NCBI GenBank assembly: GCA_038030265.1
Contig: CM075941.1
Location: 4,712,001 to 4,776,000 of the forward strand
Length of the DNA: 64,000 bases
Direction of reading: 5' to 3'
Origin: Corythucha ciliata
Lineage: Eukaryota; Arthropoda; Insecta; Hemiptera; Tingidae
Made by a program: the position numbers and the translations under genes. The notes under the pieces were generated by a model. It was not told the origin of the DNA. It saw only the letters and a program-made list of their open reading frames with translations, and ran no database searches. Shown here piece by piece: positions 32,097-45,119 of the stretch. Each line of letters opens with the position of its first letter. Position 1 is the first letter of the stretch.

Positions 32097-35000
32097 AATT
32101 GTCCAATCCAATCCACGGCTAAAATTGAGAAATGGAGCTCATTTACGCAGGTGAAATTGAGAGAAGGCACCAGTTCGTGGTTTCTCAAACCAACATCTCG
32201 GTGAACATTGCAAAAAAGTGATAATTGACTGTTTTTTATACATTTATATAGCAATTTTGCGGGTACAATCGAGAAAGAGGGCGACTTAGCGCACACATTT
32301 TTGAAAAAGTTCTTATTTTCGGCTAAAATTAAGGCACATTGAGGAAAACACCTATTTTAAGATTCGCGATGCAACGTCCGGATCAAAATTAATTAAATTC
32401 GTTGACATGAGTATTATTTGGACCTTTTCACTGCTGAAATTTGAAGGGGGGAATCCCTCAAGGCAGAATTGAGATTAAAGCACGAATTTGCGGCTAAAAT
32501 TGAGGGAAAATGAATTGACAAAATTGTCCCAGTTTTTTTGTTGATTATAGTGTAATTGTCGTGGCTAAAATTGAGAAATAGCGTTCAATCACAGGTTACA
32601 TTGAGGAAAAACTGTTCTTTTGCGGCTGAAATTGACAGAACGCACCTATTCGAGGTTTATAGACGATGCCCAGTGCTGGCCGTGATTAGAATAGTAAATC
32701 AAAAATGCGTTATTTCACTGTTTTTTGAGACCTTTTTACGGTTAAAATGAAGAAAATAGGCTATAGTTGGAGGTAGAATTGAGAAAAAACACTCAGTTTC
32801 AACTAAAATTAAAGAAAAACGTCAATTCGTCGCTACAAATAGTGCTCATTCACTGCACTCCTCTTGAGGAAAAACTGGATCCACCACGCCTGTGAGCAGA
32901 TTCACTGGCGAAAATACACCAGACGAACCATTGCCTTTTTGCAGGCTTCCAACAGGATCTGGAGGTTAGAATCGCGTCAATTCACGGTCATCAGAGACTA
33001 AATTTCCACAGAAACGGCCACTATCCGTCAAAAAATAAATATTTGCTGGAAACCTGTCGTTTGTAGCCTTCTATTTCGGATTTTATGTCGAAAAATTGAA
33101 ACTTCTCTCCCCCCCCCTCACCCCGGAAAGTGAAACTTTTGGAGCTAAGCTTTAAATTTTAGACCTGAGACGGTAAACAGAGCTGGCAGTTTCTCTCCTA
33201 CCATAAGTCTGTATGGCATAGCGGGCTAAACACGATTTGAGCTAAAGCGCCCTGAAAACACCTTCACTGTCGATATCAATGCCCTGAAGGCAAAACCGAC
33301 CGCGGATGCGCTCCAAAAATGTTATGTTCTGTTCCTGGGCCAAGCCCGCGGCTGAAATTGAGAGAATGAGCGAACCCGCGGCTAAAATTCAGAAAAATAA
33401 AGTATTCAAGGCTAAAATTTAGAAAAAAACGCAAATTCCCTGTTTCTGTGTGTACCTCTTTAGGCGGCCAAAAGTGGGAAGACACGTTTATTTGCTGTTC
33501 TTGCGGCTATAAATGTGAAAATTGAGAAAATGCGTCAATTTTTCGTTGCTGATACAAAACTTTCAGGCCAAAATTGGGGGAAAAAATCGCTGATTCACGG
33601 AGTATAGATGCCAATTCATGGCTATAAAATGTAGACAAATCCCTAACGTGCTGTTTCTTAGCCCACCCCGACGCTAAAATTGGGATGTGCCCCGGTTTGC
33701 AAGCGCAAAAAGCAAAAAAAAAAGCCAAAAAGGGGCGAAAAAAAACAGAAAAAGGTAAGTAAAAAAGTAATTCAAGCCTATTAAAATGAAATGAAATGAA
33801 AAAAAACGCTGATTCGTGGCTCAAATTAAGAATATAATGACAATTCGCAACTGCAAGATCGCAAAAAACATCATTCATTCAAGGAGAAAAGGGGCTAATT
33901 CGCAACTAAATTTGCCAAAAACTCTAATTCACGGCTGAAATTTAGAAAAATGGCCATCGTACAATTAAGTAGCAGCCAAAATTGGGACAAACGTTAATAC
34001 ACGGCAAAAACAAAAAACCCCGCTAATTGAATAATTGCTAAAATTGAGAAAAATCTCTAATCTGCAGAAGAAATTGACGAAAAACGGTAATGAGCAGCTT
34101 AAATTCAGACAATCCTAATTGGTGAATAAAATTGCAAAGAATCGCTTAGTAATTTGCGACTAAAATTGAGCAAAATCGCTGATTCGTGAATAATCAATTG
34201 GGAGAAAACGCTAATTTATGAATAAAGTCTAGAAATAACATTAATTCGCGGACACAAAAATGAGCGAAATCTGCTAATTAGCGGCTAAAATTGAGAAAAA
34301 CGCTAATTTTTCGGCTAAAATTCGAGAAAAAGCAAATCGGTGACTTCTTGTGGAAACTTCACTTCTAAAACGGTGAAAAGCTAAAAGAGAATGAAAAATT
34401 GGTAATGCCGGGCCAAATTAATCCACAAACCGTTAATTTGCGGCTAATATCGAGAAAAATCAATAATTAACGCGGCTAAAATTAAGAAAAAACGCTAATT
34501 TGCAGCTCAAAGTGAAAAATACTGCTAATTCACTCCTAAAAAGGTAACAAAATCGCTAATTTTGCATCAAAATCCTGGAAAACGCCAATTTGTGGTAAAA
34601 ATTTAGTAAAAATGCGAACACGGGATGAAAACTCTCTTTTTTCGCTGCTAAAAGTTAGAGAAAGCGGTTATTCGTGGATAAAATTGAGGAAGATCCATAA
34701 TACACGGATATAGTGTAGAAGAAGCTCTTAATTAGCCGCTGAAATTAGGGGGGGGGGGGAATTGAATTTGGGGAACGTGATTGAAAATACGTACACCCAT
34801 CCGCATGACATCTGAATGCAACTTCTGAGCTAAAACTGAGAAAAGGCGCTTCAAGTGAAAACAAATTCATCGTGCAGGGCGTACAAGTTTTGAAACCTCG
34901 CTAATTTGCAGCTAAAATGGAGAAAAATCGTTAATTCACGGGATAAAAACGCTTCTTCGCTGCTAAAATTGAAAAAAAAAGTGTTAATTTCGCGGCTAAA

Positions 35001-35237
35001 GTTGGGGAAAATTACTTTTTCCCGGACAAAGTGTAGAAATAGGTCATCAGCGCTATTTCTCAATTCTAGCCGTGTGAATGGGTGTTTTCGCTCGGAAAAT
35101 GTCCTTTTCATGGATTTCATCCGCGAACGAGCACTTTATTCTCAAGACGTGCGCTCCCCCCCTCCGCCCCCAAAACTCTGAATCCGTGTGCCTGGCTGGC
35201 TGCCCACCCCTTTGATCATGGGCTGACTACGCCCCTG
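32097..35237 (+). mobile_element. Long hAT-related element with family-1 minisatellite body
   Basis: 32220-32760 and 33050-33260 repeat the inner sequence of the 1562-3061 hAT in the same order. The rest is an expanded array of ~28-32-bp units (TAAAATTGAGAAAAA plus CGCTAATTCGCGG variants). The right end reads GGGCTGACTACGCCCCTG at 35237, the inverse of a CAGGGGCGTAGTCAGCCC terminus. A left terminus is missing where the GAGACC repeat begins, and no copy of the next 8 bp (CAGCTCGG) is found on the left. A CDS is not supported. Confidence 0.7.
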
Positions 35238-38200
35238 CAGCTCGGAAAACAACAACGGCAGTGTCCAGTTTCTTTCCAAACCTCACAATTGTCCCCTCAA
35301 ATTTGGCTGATTGAAGCACAACGAAAAAAAAAAATTACATGAATTGAAAATCTCAAGAAAAGGTTATCCAAACGGGTAAAAGGAACTTTAAGGCGCGGGT
35401 TTTTTCTTTGAAAAAGACGAAATATTACTGATTGGTATCTTTTGGTCATTTGAGACTTTAATGAGCCTCTCTCTAGCCTCTCTTGAGCGCAGGCGTTTTC
35501 ACATCCGCAGCAAAATATAGTAAGTGAATTTTGACAAAAATCAATAAATAATCCACTACCTACGTGGCCTATATTTGAAAATTTATTTTATTGGACTGGT
35601 TGATTTGATCTTACACATATTCGAGAGAGAGAGAGAGAGAGAGAGAAAATGAGGAGTCAGCTCCCTCTCTGTATGAGGTTCCATAAAACACCTACGAGAG
35701 ACAATAAAACAAAGAAAAACAAATAACATGATATTTCGAGGTTTTTGGGTTTAGGCCCGCTCACCGCGCCCTCTCCCCCACTGTCATTATCATTTCCAAA
35801 AATGTGCCACCAAAAACAATCGCATTTAATTCGGGTGGGTGTACCTGTTTTTTTTTCCTTATAATACATAATACAAATACTCAGTTCCTCTCCTTTCCAA
35901 CGGGCTCACACACTCACTCTCTCGCTCTTTTTTTTGTGATTCGTACCACGAGATAACGTTTAAAAGCCTACACGTTCTTCCATCCTCTCTCTCCCCCCCC
36001 CTTTTTTTTTGTTCAATCTGCAAACTTTTTAACATTACTACTAATTGAGGCCTCTCCCGCCCTTTTTTCCCGGGCTGAACCATATTCGGAGATATCCCTA
36101 TACCGACATTGGGAGAAAGAAGGACTTTTTAAAGGATGGAATGCCCACGCTTGATCAAGCCAACTGCGCGTTGTAAATTATTGTGAAACTGATTTTTTAT
36201 CTTTCTTTCCTCATTTTTGGAATTTACAAGTATGAATGGAGGAACGTATATAAAGAGAGTGAGTGAGACGGAAAAATGTTTTGTAATTTTTTCTTATAAT
36301 AGATTTGCAGACTGAATTCTACAAGGTTTTTCTTAGCACGTAATCGCCAATGAGGGATGAAATGAGGATAGATTCGCATCCTTTTAAATGCCAAAAGGGT
36401 TGCAATACTACGAGGCTACCAACATATTTCAACTTAACTCTCCTGATTGATAATTGAATCCTCCTTCAATCCTTCGAATCGGTTCGACAAGCAAAATGGA
36501 TGGTGTGGGGAGGTTTGGTAAACTCTCTCCTCTCTGGGTTTGTGTTTGTAAAAAGAGGAGCCTGAAAACCCGCCCGTTCGGTGGAAGATCATTAGAGATC
36601 TATAAATCACTTCAAACTACTTACACCTTTGAATATAGAAGAAGAAAAGTTAACAATACGGACAATTAGCGGACATCAAGTTACGGTCCTATTCTGTACC
36701 ATTCTACACGCCTTCCACTTTCCGCACCCCATCAACCCGGACCACCTTCAACAATCTTACCGGGCGCTTTTTTCAATTGACAAATCACACATTGTTCATT
36801 GTTTTTATATACCTACTTCTCCAGAGGGCGAAGATCTTTCGTCGTTTCGTCCCAGCGCGACAAAACAGTTGGTCTTTTAAAAAGCTCGACAGTAGTTTGA
36901 TTTTAATTAGACACGAGGAGTGGTTTTTTTTTTTTTTTACACGTTTTTCCCGCTCTGCCCGAGCACGAATGACACCCCTAGTGTTCTGTGAGAGCTTACC
37001 CGCACTGTAGATCATAAGAGTTGTGGGGGAGTGCTTTCACAGTGTCGAAGACTTCAATTAAGATCATCAACCTTTTTTTTTTGTGTGTGTGTGTGTATGG
37101 GAAAAATCTATAAAACTTCGCGATATTTTCATACTTCACGAACGTTGAACTCAATTTTTTTTGTATCATTGTTCGTGCGGAATCTCTTAAAAAGCGGGTG
37201 GGACTAATTTGAGCAGGAATTCACCTTAAAGACACGCGATACTTGTTGAGTGGGGCTATAAATTTCCCTCAAGAAGGCGTTCACGTTAACTAAAATTAGA
37301 TGATAATTATATACTCGTTCGTTTAAACAAAGTGTCGAACAAAATGCGTGTTTCTAATCTAATGAATCCAAAATAACTTACTTTGAAAAGAGTTGAGAAC
37401 GAAAGGGGCGTTGACAGACTTTTAAACGCCCCTCGCCTTTTCTTCTTTAACCTTAAGATTTGTCTAACATTGCATTTGCATACAACACCCCGATTTGATA
37501 GTAACGGAATACTAACTGTGAACGAACACAGGCCAGCCAAGATATGGCTACAAAAAAAAAAAAAAAGTTCCGCGAACCCCAGACAGAAGTTACCCTCCCC
37601 CACCCCTAACATGCGCTTCCCATGTCCATGGCAACCGTATAGTTCGAAAGGTGCCACAACAAAAAACTATAGACACCCTTCCGTCCTATAACCCTCCAGC
37701 ACCCATCATTAGTCAACCTCTTTGTCCACTGCCCCAATTCTCACTTTTTCTGAATATAAGTGGCTTTAACGCCACGCATACACATCAATTTGTTATCTTG
37801 TTCCAATTACCGAACTCTCTTCTTTTTCGGAGAAAAAAAAAAAAAAGGTAAGAGGCCGTAACCTTTTTCAGCACCACCTCACAATCCTCTTGGCAAGGCC
37901 GAGAAGAAAGGAGCTTCTTGATGAATTGAACACTCATCGAAATATACTGGAAATGGGAGTGAGAAGAGCTCAGGTGAGTCAGGTTTCCACCCTTCGACAC
38001 GGCAAAGAATGAATAGGTTGACTTACGCATAATAGGGCCAATGTACAGGTTCCTTTAGTCGGTCGAAAATCATTTAATATAAGCGTGGGTCATTCTTTTC
38101 TCGGTGTATAAGGTCCGATCATGCATTTCGATGGACGAGGAGGGGGGGGAGGTAAAAATGACATCATTGTGGGCAAAAATAATGAACAAAACATCAGGGA

Positions 38201-38612
38201 TTCTTCCTAGATGTTCTCTGTAATATAATCATCCACCTAAAAACACCATGTGATTTTGAACGATGTAAAATAGTATATTACGTTACGAGTGCGGAATGCA
38301 CCTCATTCCGTTCGAGTGTGAAAGTTGGAGCACGAGCGAGACGTAGCCGAGTACGGAGTGAGGAGCGCCGTACGAGTATCGTACGCTATTTTTCCTACAC
38401 CAGTATACACCAACATTAATATACAAAAAAAATAAAATAACAAGACTACGAACGACACAACGTTTCCAGTACAACATAGCTTCCAACTGGTGGCGACTAT
38501 AGCAAAAGTACGGAGCGTGTGGAAATAGCGTGTGGAATGATATCAATTCCACGCGCTCAGCTGTCTTGGAACGCGAGTAAGAGACTGATTTCAGGAGGAG
38601 TGTAGGAAAAAT
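35238..38612. other. Mostly single-copy-looking non-coding stretch
   Basis: Unlike its flanks this 3.4 kb shows no minisatellite or long inverted repeat. It has a (GA)12 tract at 35623-35646, a (GT) tract at about 37083-37096 and many T or A runs. Open frames stay below about 120 codons and carry no motif. GTATATAAAGAGAG near 36246 is TATA-like, but no exon follows that I can define. It may be intron or intergenic host DNA. Confidence 0.45.
35623..35646 (+). repeat. (GA)12 microsatellite
   Basis: Uninterrupted GA dinucleotides following TTC. Confidence 0.95.
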
Positions 38613-39102
38613 CAGTGGCGTGCCCAGGACGTTTTCTTGGGAGGGGTTTTCAAATTACAAAATTATATGTATACAAAATGGGGAATTTTTTGACAGAAAC
38701 TTATTCACGGTTATAATTATAAGAAACAGCGCCCAATTCACGTCAAAAATATATAAAAATCGCTAGAATTGAGGAAACGCGCAGTAAAATGGAGAAAAAT
38801 TGCTAATCCCTAAATGCTAAGCCAGTGCTAAAATGAAAAAAAAGAAGAAGAAGAAAAAAAAAAAAAAAAAACGATCAATTTGAGAAAATGCGCTAATTTA
38901 CCTACAGCTTAAGATTGACGATTGCGGTGATTCGCGGCTAAAATTAAGAAATTATTGGCGCGCCGCTATAAAATTGGTCGCTAAAATATAGAAAAAGCGC
39001 TAGTATGGAAAAAAAGAAATGGAGAAAACCGTTAATTCCCGGATTTTGTGAAAATCCTCCAATTGTCAATGAGTTTTTTCATTTATTGGGCAAGAATAGG
39101 AC
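38613..39102 (+). repeat. hAT-like left end with family-1 minisatellite, right end lost
   Basis: Starts CAGTGGCGTGCCCAGGACG, matching the left end of the 39111 element, then passes into family-1 units (CGCTAGAATTGAG, GCGGCTAAAATTAAG). There is no matching right terminus followed by the flanking GGAAAAAT. Confidence 0.55.
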
Positions 39103-39110
39103 GTCATACC

Positions 39111-41635
39111 CAGTGGCGTGCCCAGGAATTTTTCTTGGGGGGGGGGGGTTTCAAACTACATAAAGGGCACGGTCCTTTATAGTCAACTCTGCGCCAATAG
39201 TCAATTCATCTTTTAAGGGCGCGAATAGCCAGTTTGGCAATTTTTTCGGTGCAGCATGGCACAAATCGTCATTTAAGCCATCTATACAAGGCGCGAATGA
39301 TCGGTTCCGGTATTTCTAAGGCACGAATTGTCCGCAGTTTCACCGTTTTCAAGCCGCGGAAGATCAGTTTTTTTTTGCTGGTGCCGATAGCCACTTTGAA
39401 GACGCGCAGTAGCCTCTGTAGGGCGCAAAAGATCTGATTAGCTAATCTTTGGACCGTGAATTTCTGGTACGAGTATGCCATTTTTAAGACTTAAATAGTC
39501 AGTTTTGCTATTTTTAGGGAACTAATCGTCAGTTTAGACATTTTCAGGGCATGAGGTTCAGTTTGGCCATTTTTTATGCTGGATAATGGTCGATTTTGCA
39601 TTTTCAGGACATGAATCATCCGTTTCGGACCTTTCAAAGCACGAATCTCGCGGGCCGCTATATGTAGAGTTGGTATTACTAATTTTAGGACGTGAATAGC
39701 CAGTTTGGCCATTTTTACGGCGCAAAATGTCAGAATGGTCATTTCTAAGGCATGAAGAGTCAGTGCGATATTTTAAGTGCTCGAATCATCAGTTTTACTA
39801 GTCGAAATGGTCAGTTTTGCTGTTTTTAGAGCGAGAAATTTCTATTTTTCAAAGCGCTAATGGTCAGTTTGGCCAATTTAAGGACAGGAATCGTCTGGGT
39901 TTAGGCATTTTCAAGGCGCGAATCGTCAGTTAAGCTATTTTTAGGGCGCATAGAGTCAGTTTTGCCGATTTCATGGCTTGCATAGTCAGTTTGGCCAATT
40001 TTAGGGCGTGTAGTCTTGAAGCATGACATTTATATAGGGCGTCAAACCAAGGCGATAATGGTCAGTTAGGGCATTTTTGGCGTGCGACTGGTTGATTTTG
40101 CCATTTTCAGGGCGCGAATCGTCAGTTATACTTTGCCCAAACATAACAGCATATAGGCGGGTTCAATTAGTCACTTCTAGCCAATTACGCACGAATCGTT
40201 ATTTTGACCATTCTTGGCGCGCTAATGGTCTATTTTGCAGCTTTCAGGACAGGAATATAATCTGTTAAGGCATTTCCAGGCCGCCTAGAGTCATATTGAC
40301 CATTTTAGAGCGAGAATCGCCAATTTGGCTATTTTTGGGGCGTGTGAAGTCATTTTGGCGGTTTTATAGAGTGGTAAATGCCAATTTTTAGGGCGCAAAT
40401 ATACATTTTAAATGCAAGAATCGTCAGTTTTGCCATTTGCAGGCGCGATTATAGTCAGTTTAGCAGTTGTTAGGTAGTGAATTACTGCCCTGTCAAGCCA
40501 TTTTTAGTCAGTCTAGCGAAGCACACAATCTCCCAAGCCCATGCCCCTCGCTTGAGCAAATCCTAGATCCGTATTTGAGTACGAGTATGCCATTTTTAGG
40601 GAGTGAATAGCCAGTTTTATTTGTTTTATTATTATTTTTTTTTTAGGGCACGAATGTTAAATTTAGACATTGTGAAGGCTCAGTTTGGCTATTTTTGACG
40701 CGGGAATTGTCGTTTTTGCCATTCTCAGGTCAGGAATAATCTGTTTAGGCCTTTTTAAGGCGCGAATCGTCAGTTTATTGTTAAACTGACTCTATGTGCC
40801 CTTGTCTGGGGCACATGGAATGGTGTTGCCGATTTTGTGGCTTGATTGCCCAGTCTGGCCATTTTTAGGGCGCGTAGAGTCAGTTTGGCCATTTATATAG
40901 GGCGTGAATAGTACGTCAAGTCAAGGCGCGAAAACCGTCAGTTTGGCCAATTTTGGCGCGCGGGTGGTTGTTTAGCCATTTTTAGAGCAGGAATCATCTG
41001 TTCAGGCATTATCAGTGCACAAATTGCCAGTTGATCCAGTTTTATGACTCTTAAAAAAAGTCAGCTTGGACAATTTTAGAGCGGGAATCACCAGTTTGGA
41101 TATTTTTAGCGCACTTATGTATAATCAGTTTAGCTTTTTTCAAGGCGGAATCAGTTTTAGCTATTTTCAGGGCGCGTGAAGTCAGTTTGGCTATTTTTAT
41201 GGCTCAAATACTTAGTTTTGCCATTTTGGGGCGCGAGTATAGTCAGTCTAGGATTCTGTATGGTGGGAATAGCTAATTTAGCTAATTTTAGGCAGCAAAT
41301 GGCTGCCAAGTCATCTTTAGTAGAATTTCTCAAGCCCCTCTCTCTTGAACAAATCCTGAATCCACGCCAAGACAGTGGAATAAATACCATATTATGCCGT
41401 GGATAGTTACTTAGGGTACTAAATTGCTAAAAAAAGAACTTTTAGGGTCATACAAATCACGTTTTTGTTGTTTCTTTTGTTTGTTTGTTTTTTTACTTTT
41501 TTACTTTTTCATTTCATTTTATTTATTTATTTTGTATTTCTATTTCTTTTTTATTTCTATTTATTTTGGTGGGCTGAAGTACTCTGGGGGGGGGGGGTTC
41601 TGACCCCCAAAACCCCCCCCATGGGCACGCCACTG
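39111..41635 (+). mobile_element. Non-autonomous hAT-type element (2,525 bp), family-2 minisatellite body, TSD GTCATACC
   Basis: The left end CAGTGGCGTGCCCAGG and the right end, reverse-complemented CAGTGGCGTGCCCATG, match at 15 of 16 positions. GTCATACC flanks both sides (39103-39110 and 41636-41643). Between about 39180 and 41300 nearly everything is a degenerate ~28-30-bp unit, roughly GGGCGCGAATCGTCAG then TTTGGCCATTTTTA, repeated several dozen times. Near 41460-41580 is a T-rich stretch, then a G run. No transposase is present. The DNA after the right duplication (41644-42020) is family-2 repeat too, so the element landed in sequence resembling its own body. Confidence 0.87.
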
Positions 41636-41643
41636 GTCATACC

Positions 41644-42020
41644 AAGGTGAGAATAGTCAGTTTGGCCACGAGACTGGTCGATTTTGCCATTTTCAGGGCG
41701 GGAATGATAATTTATTTAAGCCTGTTCAGAGCACGAATTGTCAGTTAAACATTTTTGGAGCTCGTATAAACTCAGTTTGGCCATCTTTAAAACGGGTATA
41801 TCCTCCAGTTTGACTGTTTTTAGCGTGCAAATAGTCTCGTAAAACCAAGGTAAGATTTGACGAATGGTTATAATTTGACCATTCTTCGCGTGCAAATGGT
41901 AAATTTCACAGCATTCAGGGCAGGAATCACACCTGTTTAGGCATGTTCAGAGCGCGAATCGTCAGTTTTGCCATTTTGAGGCGCGATTGTGGCCGTTTTG
42001 GCGTTTTTATGGTGGGAATA
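41644..42020 (+). repeat. Family-2 minisatellite outside the hAT element
   Basis: Units such as AATAGTCAGTTTGGCC and GAGCACGAATTGTCAGTT continue beyond the target duplication. If the element is removed, CGTCATACCAAGG here matches GCGTCAAACCAAGG and CGTCAAGTCAAGG within the element body, so both belong to one repeat family. Confidence 0.7.
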
Positions 42021-42692
42021 TAGCTAGTATATAGCAGAAAATACGTGGCTGAATAAGTACACAAGAAGGGAGCATTCACTGCTGAAACGGAGGAAAACGA
42101 TACATCACGGATCAATTTGAGAAAATGCGTTAATTCACTGCTAAAATTGAGAAAAAGTGCTTAATTCGCGCTTAGAATGGGTTTGACCCCACCCCCTCCA
42201 ATTAAGAAGAATGGAGTCTTAACAATGAATACGTCGGTGCGGGCGGCAGTCACAAAACAGGTCCCAAAACTTTGCAAAACAGTTTCTTTTGCGTTTAAAA
42301 AGGTAGCAATTTGCTTAAATTTACAATTAGGACCCTAAAACTTGCATTTTCGAAGGAATTAACATCCGAAATTCGCATTGCCATTGGTATACGCCGGTCT
42401 CTGGGCTGGCTCTGTTGGAGCCGTCTGGCCTGTTGAATCTGCCGTCACGAAAAAGGTCACAAAACTTTCAATTTCGCGCACATTCCAGCAGAAAACTTGT
42501 AATTTCACTCATAGGACCTGAATTTGCAAGCTCACAAAAATATTTATTCGTCGGGGTATTGGCGAAGTTGTAGTTGGGGCTGGCTAACCCAGGGTAAACA
42601 ATTTCAGCGACATTTGACATTATAAGACGTAAAGGTGCAATACATCGCGATTTTCAGACAGGAAGCGTTGCAACTGCGTGAGGGTTATGTCA
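42021..42692. other. Unassigned stretch
   Basis: A few family-1 units (42115-42180), then sequence repeating words such as CACAAAACTTTC and GCAATTTGC-like phrases at irregular spacing. No coding sequence is seen. Confidence 0.4.
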
Positions 42693-44990
42693 GGGGCGTA
42701 GTCGTGGGGGAAAAAATAGCCCTGAAGCTTGCAATTCCCGGATGTTTAGACCTGAAACTTACAATTTCGTAGATATTTTTCTCCAAATGGTGTAATTTTT
42801 TCGACTATTTCTCTCAATTTTAGCTGCGAATAAGCGTTTTTCCTCAGTTTTAACCGTGAATTAGCACTTTTCTCTATTCTTTCCGCAAATTATGAGCGAT
42901 TTTCACTATTTTCAGCTGGGAACTAGGGGGTTTAAAACTGGAAATTATTTTTTTCGGGCAGAATTTCGCGAGTTTTTAGGGGCAAAATGTTCAGTTTTAA
43001 TGCTAAATCAGCCAGTTTCGCACGTTTAAAGGTGCTATGAGTGTATGAGTGGAAGGAAGAACGTGAAATGTCCTGGTATAGAAGTTCAATGTGGGATTTT
43101 AATGTTATTTAAACCACGTTGTAAAGAGCATGCAACACAAAATGCGGACACAAATCGTATGCAGGGTGTTTGGGGAGGAATGATCCGGATTGAAATATGT
43201 TGTAGTACTCGGCAGGGCGGATCAAAAAAGCCATTTAAACATAGGGTCGCAAATGATTTGTTTCGAAGATAGAGCCAAATTAGTGAATTTTTAGCCACTG
43301 TCCCTTTTTCCACCAATAAGTCGTCGAAACAAACCCATCGTTCAACATAGAACAAAATGAGTGACATTTCTGAAAAGAGCACAAAATTTCCTTCAAAAAT
43401 ACCTAGTTCTTTCAAGCTAATAACGGGTTTAAATATTTTCATTTGTTTATCGAAAGACGTGAAAATGTTATTCCCGAAGTTTTCCGTTTTTTTCGGCGAC
43501 GATTTCAATTAAGTCCGCGAAATAGGATTGTTTAGCCGCTAAGTAGCGCTTTTTGTCAATTTCATTAGCGAATTAGCTATTTTTCTCAATTTCTGCTGTG
43601 GATTAGTGTACCTATGTCCCAATTTCAGCAGCTAATTAGCCATTCTTCTCAATTTTAGTCGTGAATTAGCATTTTTCGAAAATTAGCTGTGAATTAGTGG
43701 CTTTTCACTTTTTTATCCGCAAATGGGCGATTTTCTGCAATTTCAGTTGCGAATTTGTCACTTTTCTCACTTTCAGCCCCGAATTAGCTTTTTTCTTCTT
43801 ATAGCCTTAGTGGGTTTTCTTGCCTTTTAGCGCTTGCAGAAATGCAAAAACTGGGCCACGTCTCAATTTTACCAACAGCAAATTAGCGTTTTTTCTTCAT
43901 TTTAGGCATAAAGTGGTGTATATAAACCGCGAGTAAGCGATTTTTTCTCAATTTCGGTCTGGATGTTTCATCTAGATACCGCGAATGAAGGTATTTGAAC
44001 AGTTTTGGCCACGAATACTAGCGATTTTTCCTAACTTTTTGCAGCGTTGGTACTTGGCTGCAAGAATAGCATATTAGTATACGCCTTCACATCTTTATCT
44101 GCTTACGGAACTAAAAAAAAAAAAAACTGGGGAGCAGCGTAGCACAGCGCTTTTGTGGGCTAAATCGATTATTCAGCCACACTCTTTGCTAATCACCTGC
44201 AGGGCACTCCAACCTGGGTCGGATGGATTGAAAATCGTCGAAATGAGCCAATATCGCTGTCCAACTGCAAGCCAAAAACTCGTTTTCACGTATACAAACA
44301 TGATCATAGATCCTTAATATCCACATTTTTAGGCCCACATTAGGGAGCCCCGGGGCGATCTGGCTCCCTCCGCGGATAAAGTAAAGAAAAAGCGCTAATT
44401 CATGAATTGAGAAAAATGGCTCATTAGAGGTTAAAATCAAGAAAAATACGAAATCACCGCAAAAACTCAGAAAAAACGATAATTCAACGCTAAAATGGCG
44501 AAAAATCGCTAATCCGTGGCTAATTCACCGATAAAATTGAGAAGCGCTGAAGTGAGGAAAAACGCTAATTCAAATGGACAAAACGTCAAATTCGCCGCTT
44601 CTAAAGGTAGCTTTGTGCCAGAAAGTGAAAAAATCGATAATCCACAGCCAAATTCAGAAAAAGCTTTACGTAGTTCCCGACGAAAATTGTGGAAAACCTC
44701 TAATTCGTGGCTTAAATATACAAAAATCTGTAATTTTAGCGGGTAAAATGAGGAAAAACGCTAATGTGTGGTTGTAATCAGGATTAATGGCTAATTGGGG
44801 TTAAATTGAGAAAATTTGCGAATTCAAAGAAACTTTAGAAAATGGCAAGCCGAGGCTTCCGGAGGCAACTTTGCAGTCAATCAACAAAAAGCGCTAATTT
44901 ACGGCAAAAATTGAGAATTATCGCTAACTCGCGTCAAAAATTGAGAAAAATCGCAAATTCTGAGGCTCATTGTGAATTTGAATCTATCGA
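42693..44990. repeat. Family-1 minisatellite in two opposed arrays
   Basis: CAGGGGCGTAGTCGTGGGGG at 42693 looks like a hAT left end. Units run in reverse sense (TCAATTTTAG, GCGAATTAGC) at about 42800-42915 and 43510-44080, then in forward sense (CGCTAATT, AAATTGAGAAAAA) at about 44370-44990. Together they form a loose inverted arrangement around a non-array segment at 44080-44370. A different repeat is inserted at 43040-43162. Confidence 0.65.
43040..43162 (+). repeat. Third copy of the palindrome-arm repeat
   Basis: GGAAGGAAGAACGTGAAATG through GAGCATGCAACACAAA matches 59870-59965 directly and 54060-54175 in inverse sense, with a few base differences. It is therefore a dispersed repeat that the big inverted duplication happened to include. 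Confidence 0.78.
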
Positions 44991-45119
44991 GTAATGACTA
45001 AACGTTTTAAAGAATATTTATGTAACTCGATTTTATTAGAATGTCTAGAACTGAATGAACAGATTTTTTTTTGTTTTCATGTGGCGGGGGTAATAAAAAA
45101 TTAAAATTGTGACGCCACA

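Noticed and set aside
33507..35181. Several frames of about 90-120 codons in the 32-35 kb array
   Set aside because: They are translations of the family-1 minisatellite, with repeating Asn/Phe/Leu wording, and are not conserved as protein.
39111..41635. Reading the 39-42 kb region as a centromere-like satellite
   Set aside because: The array is bounded by terminal inverted repeats and an 8-bp target duplication, so a mobile element explains it better, and the units are too divergent for a homogenised satellite.
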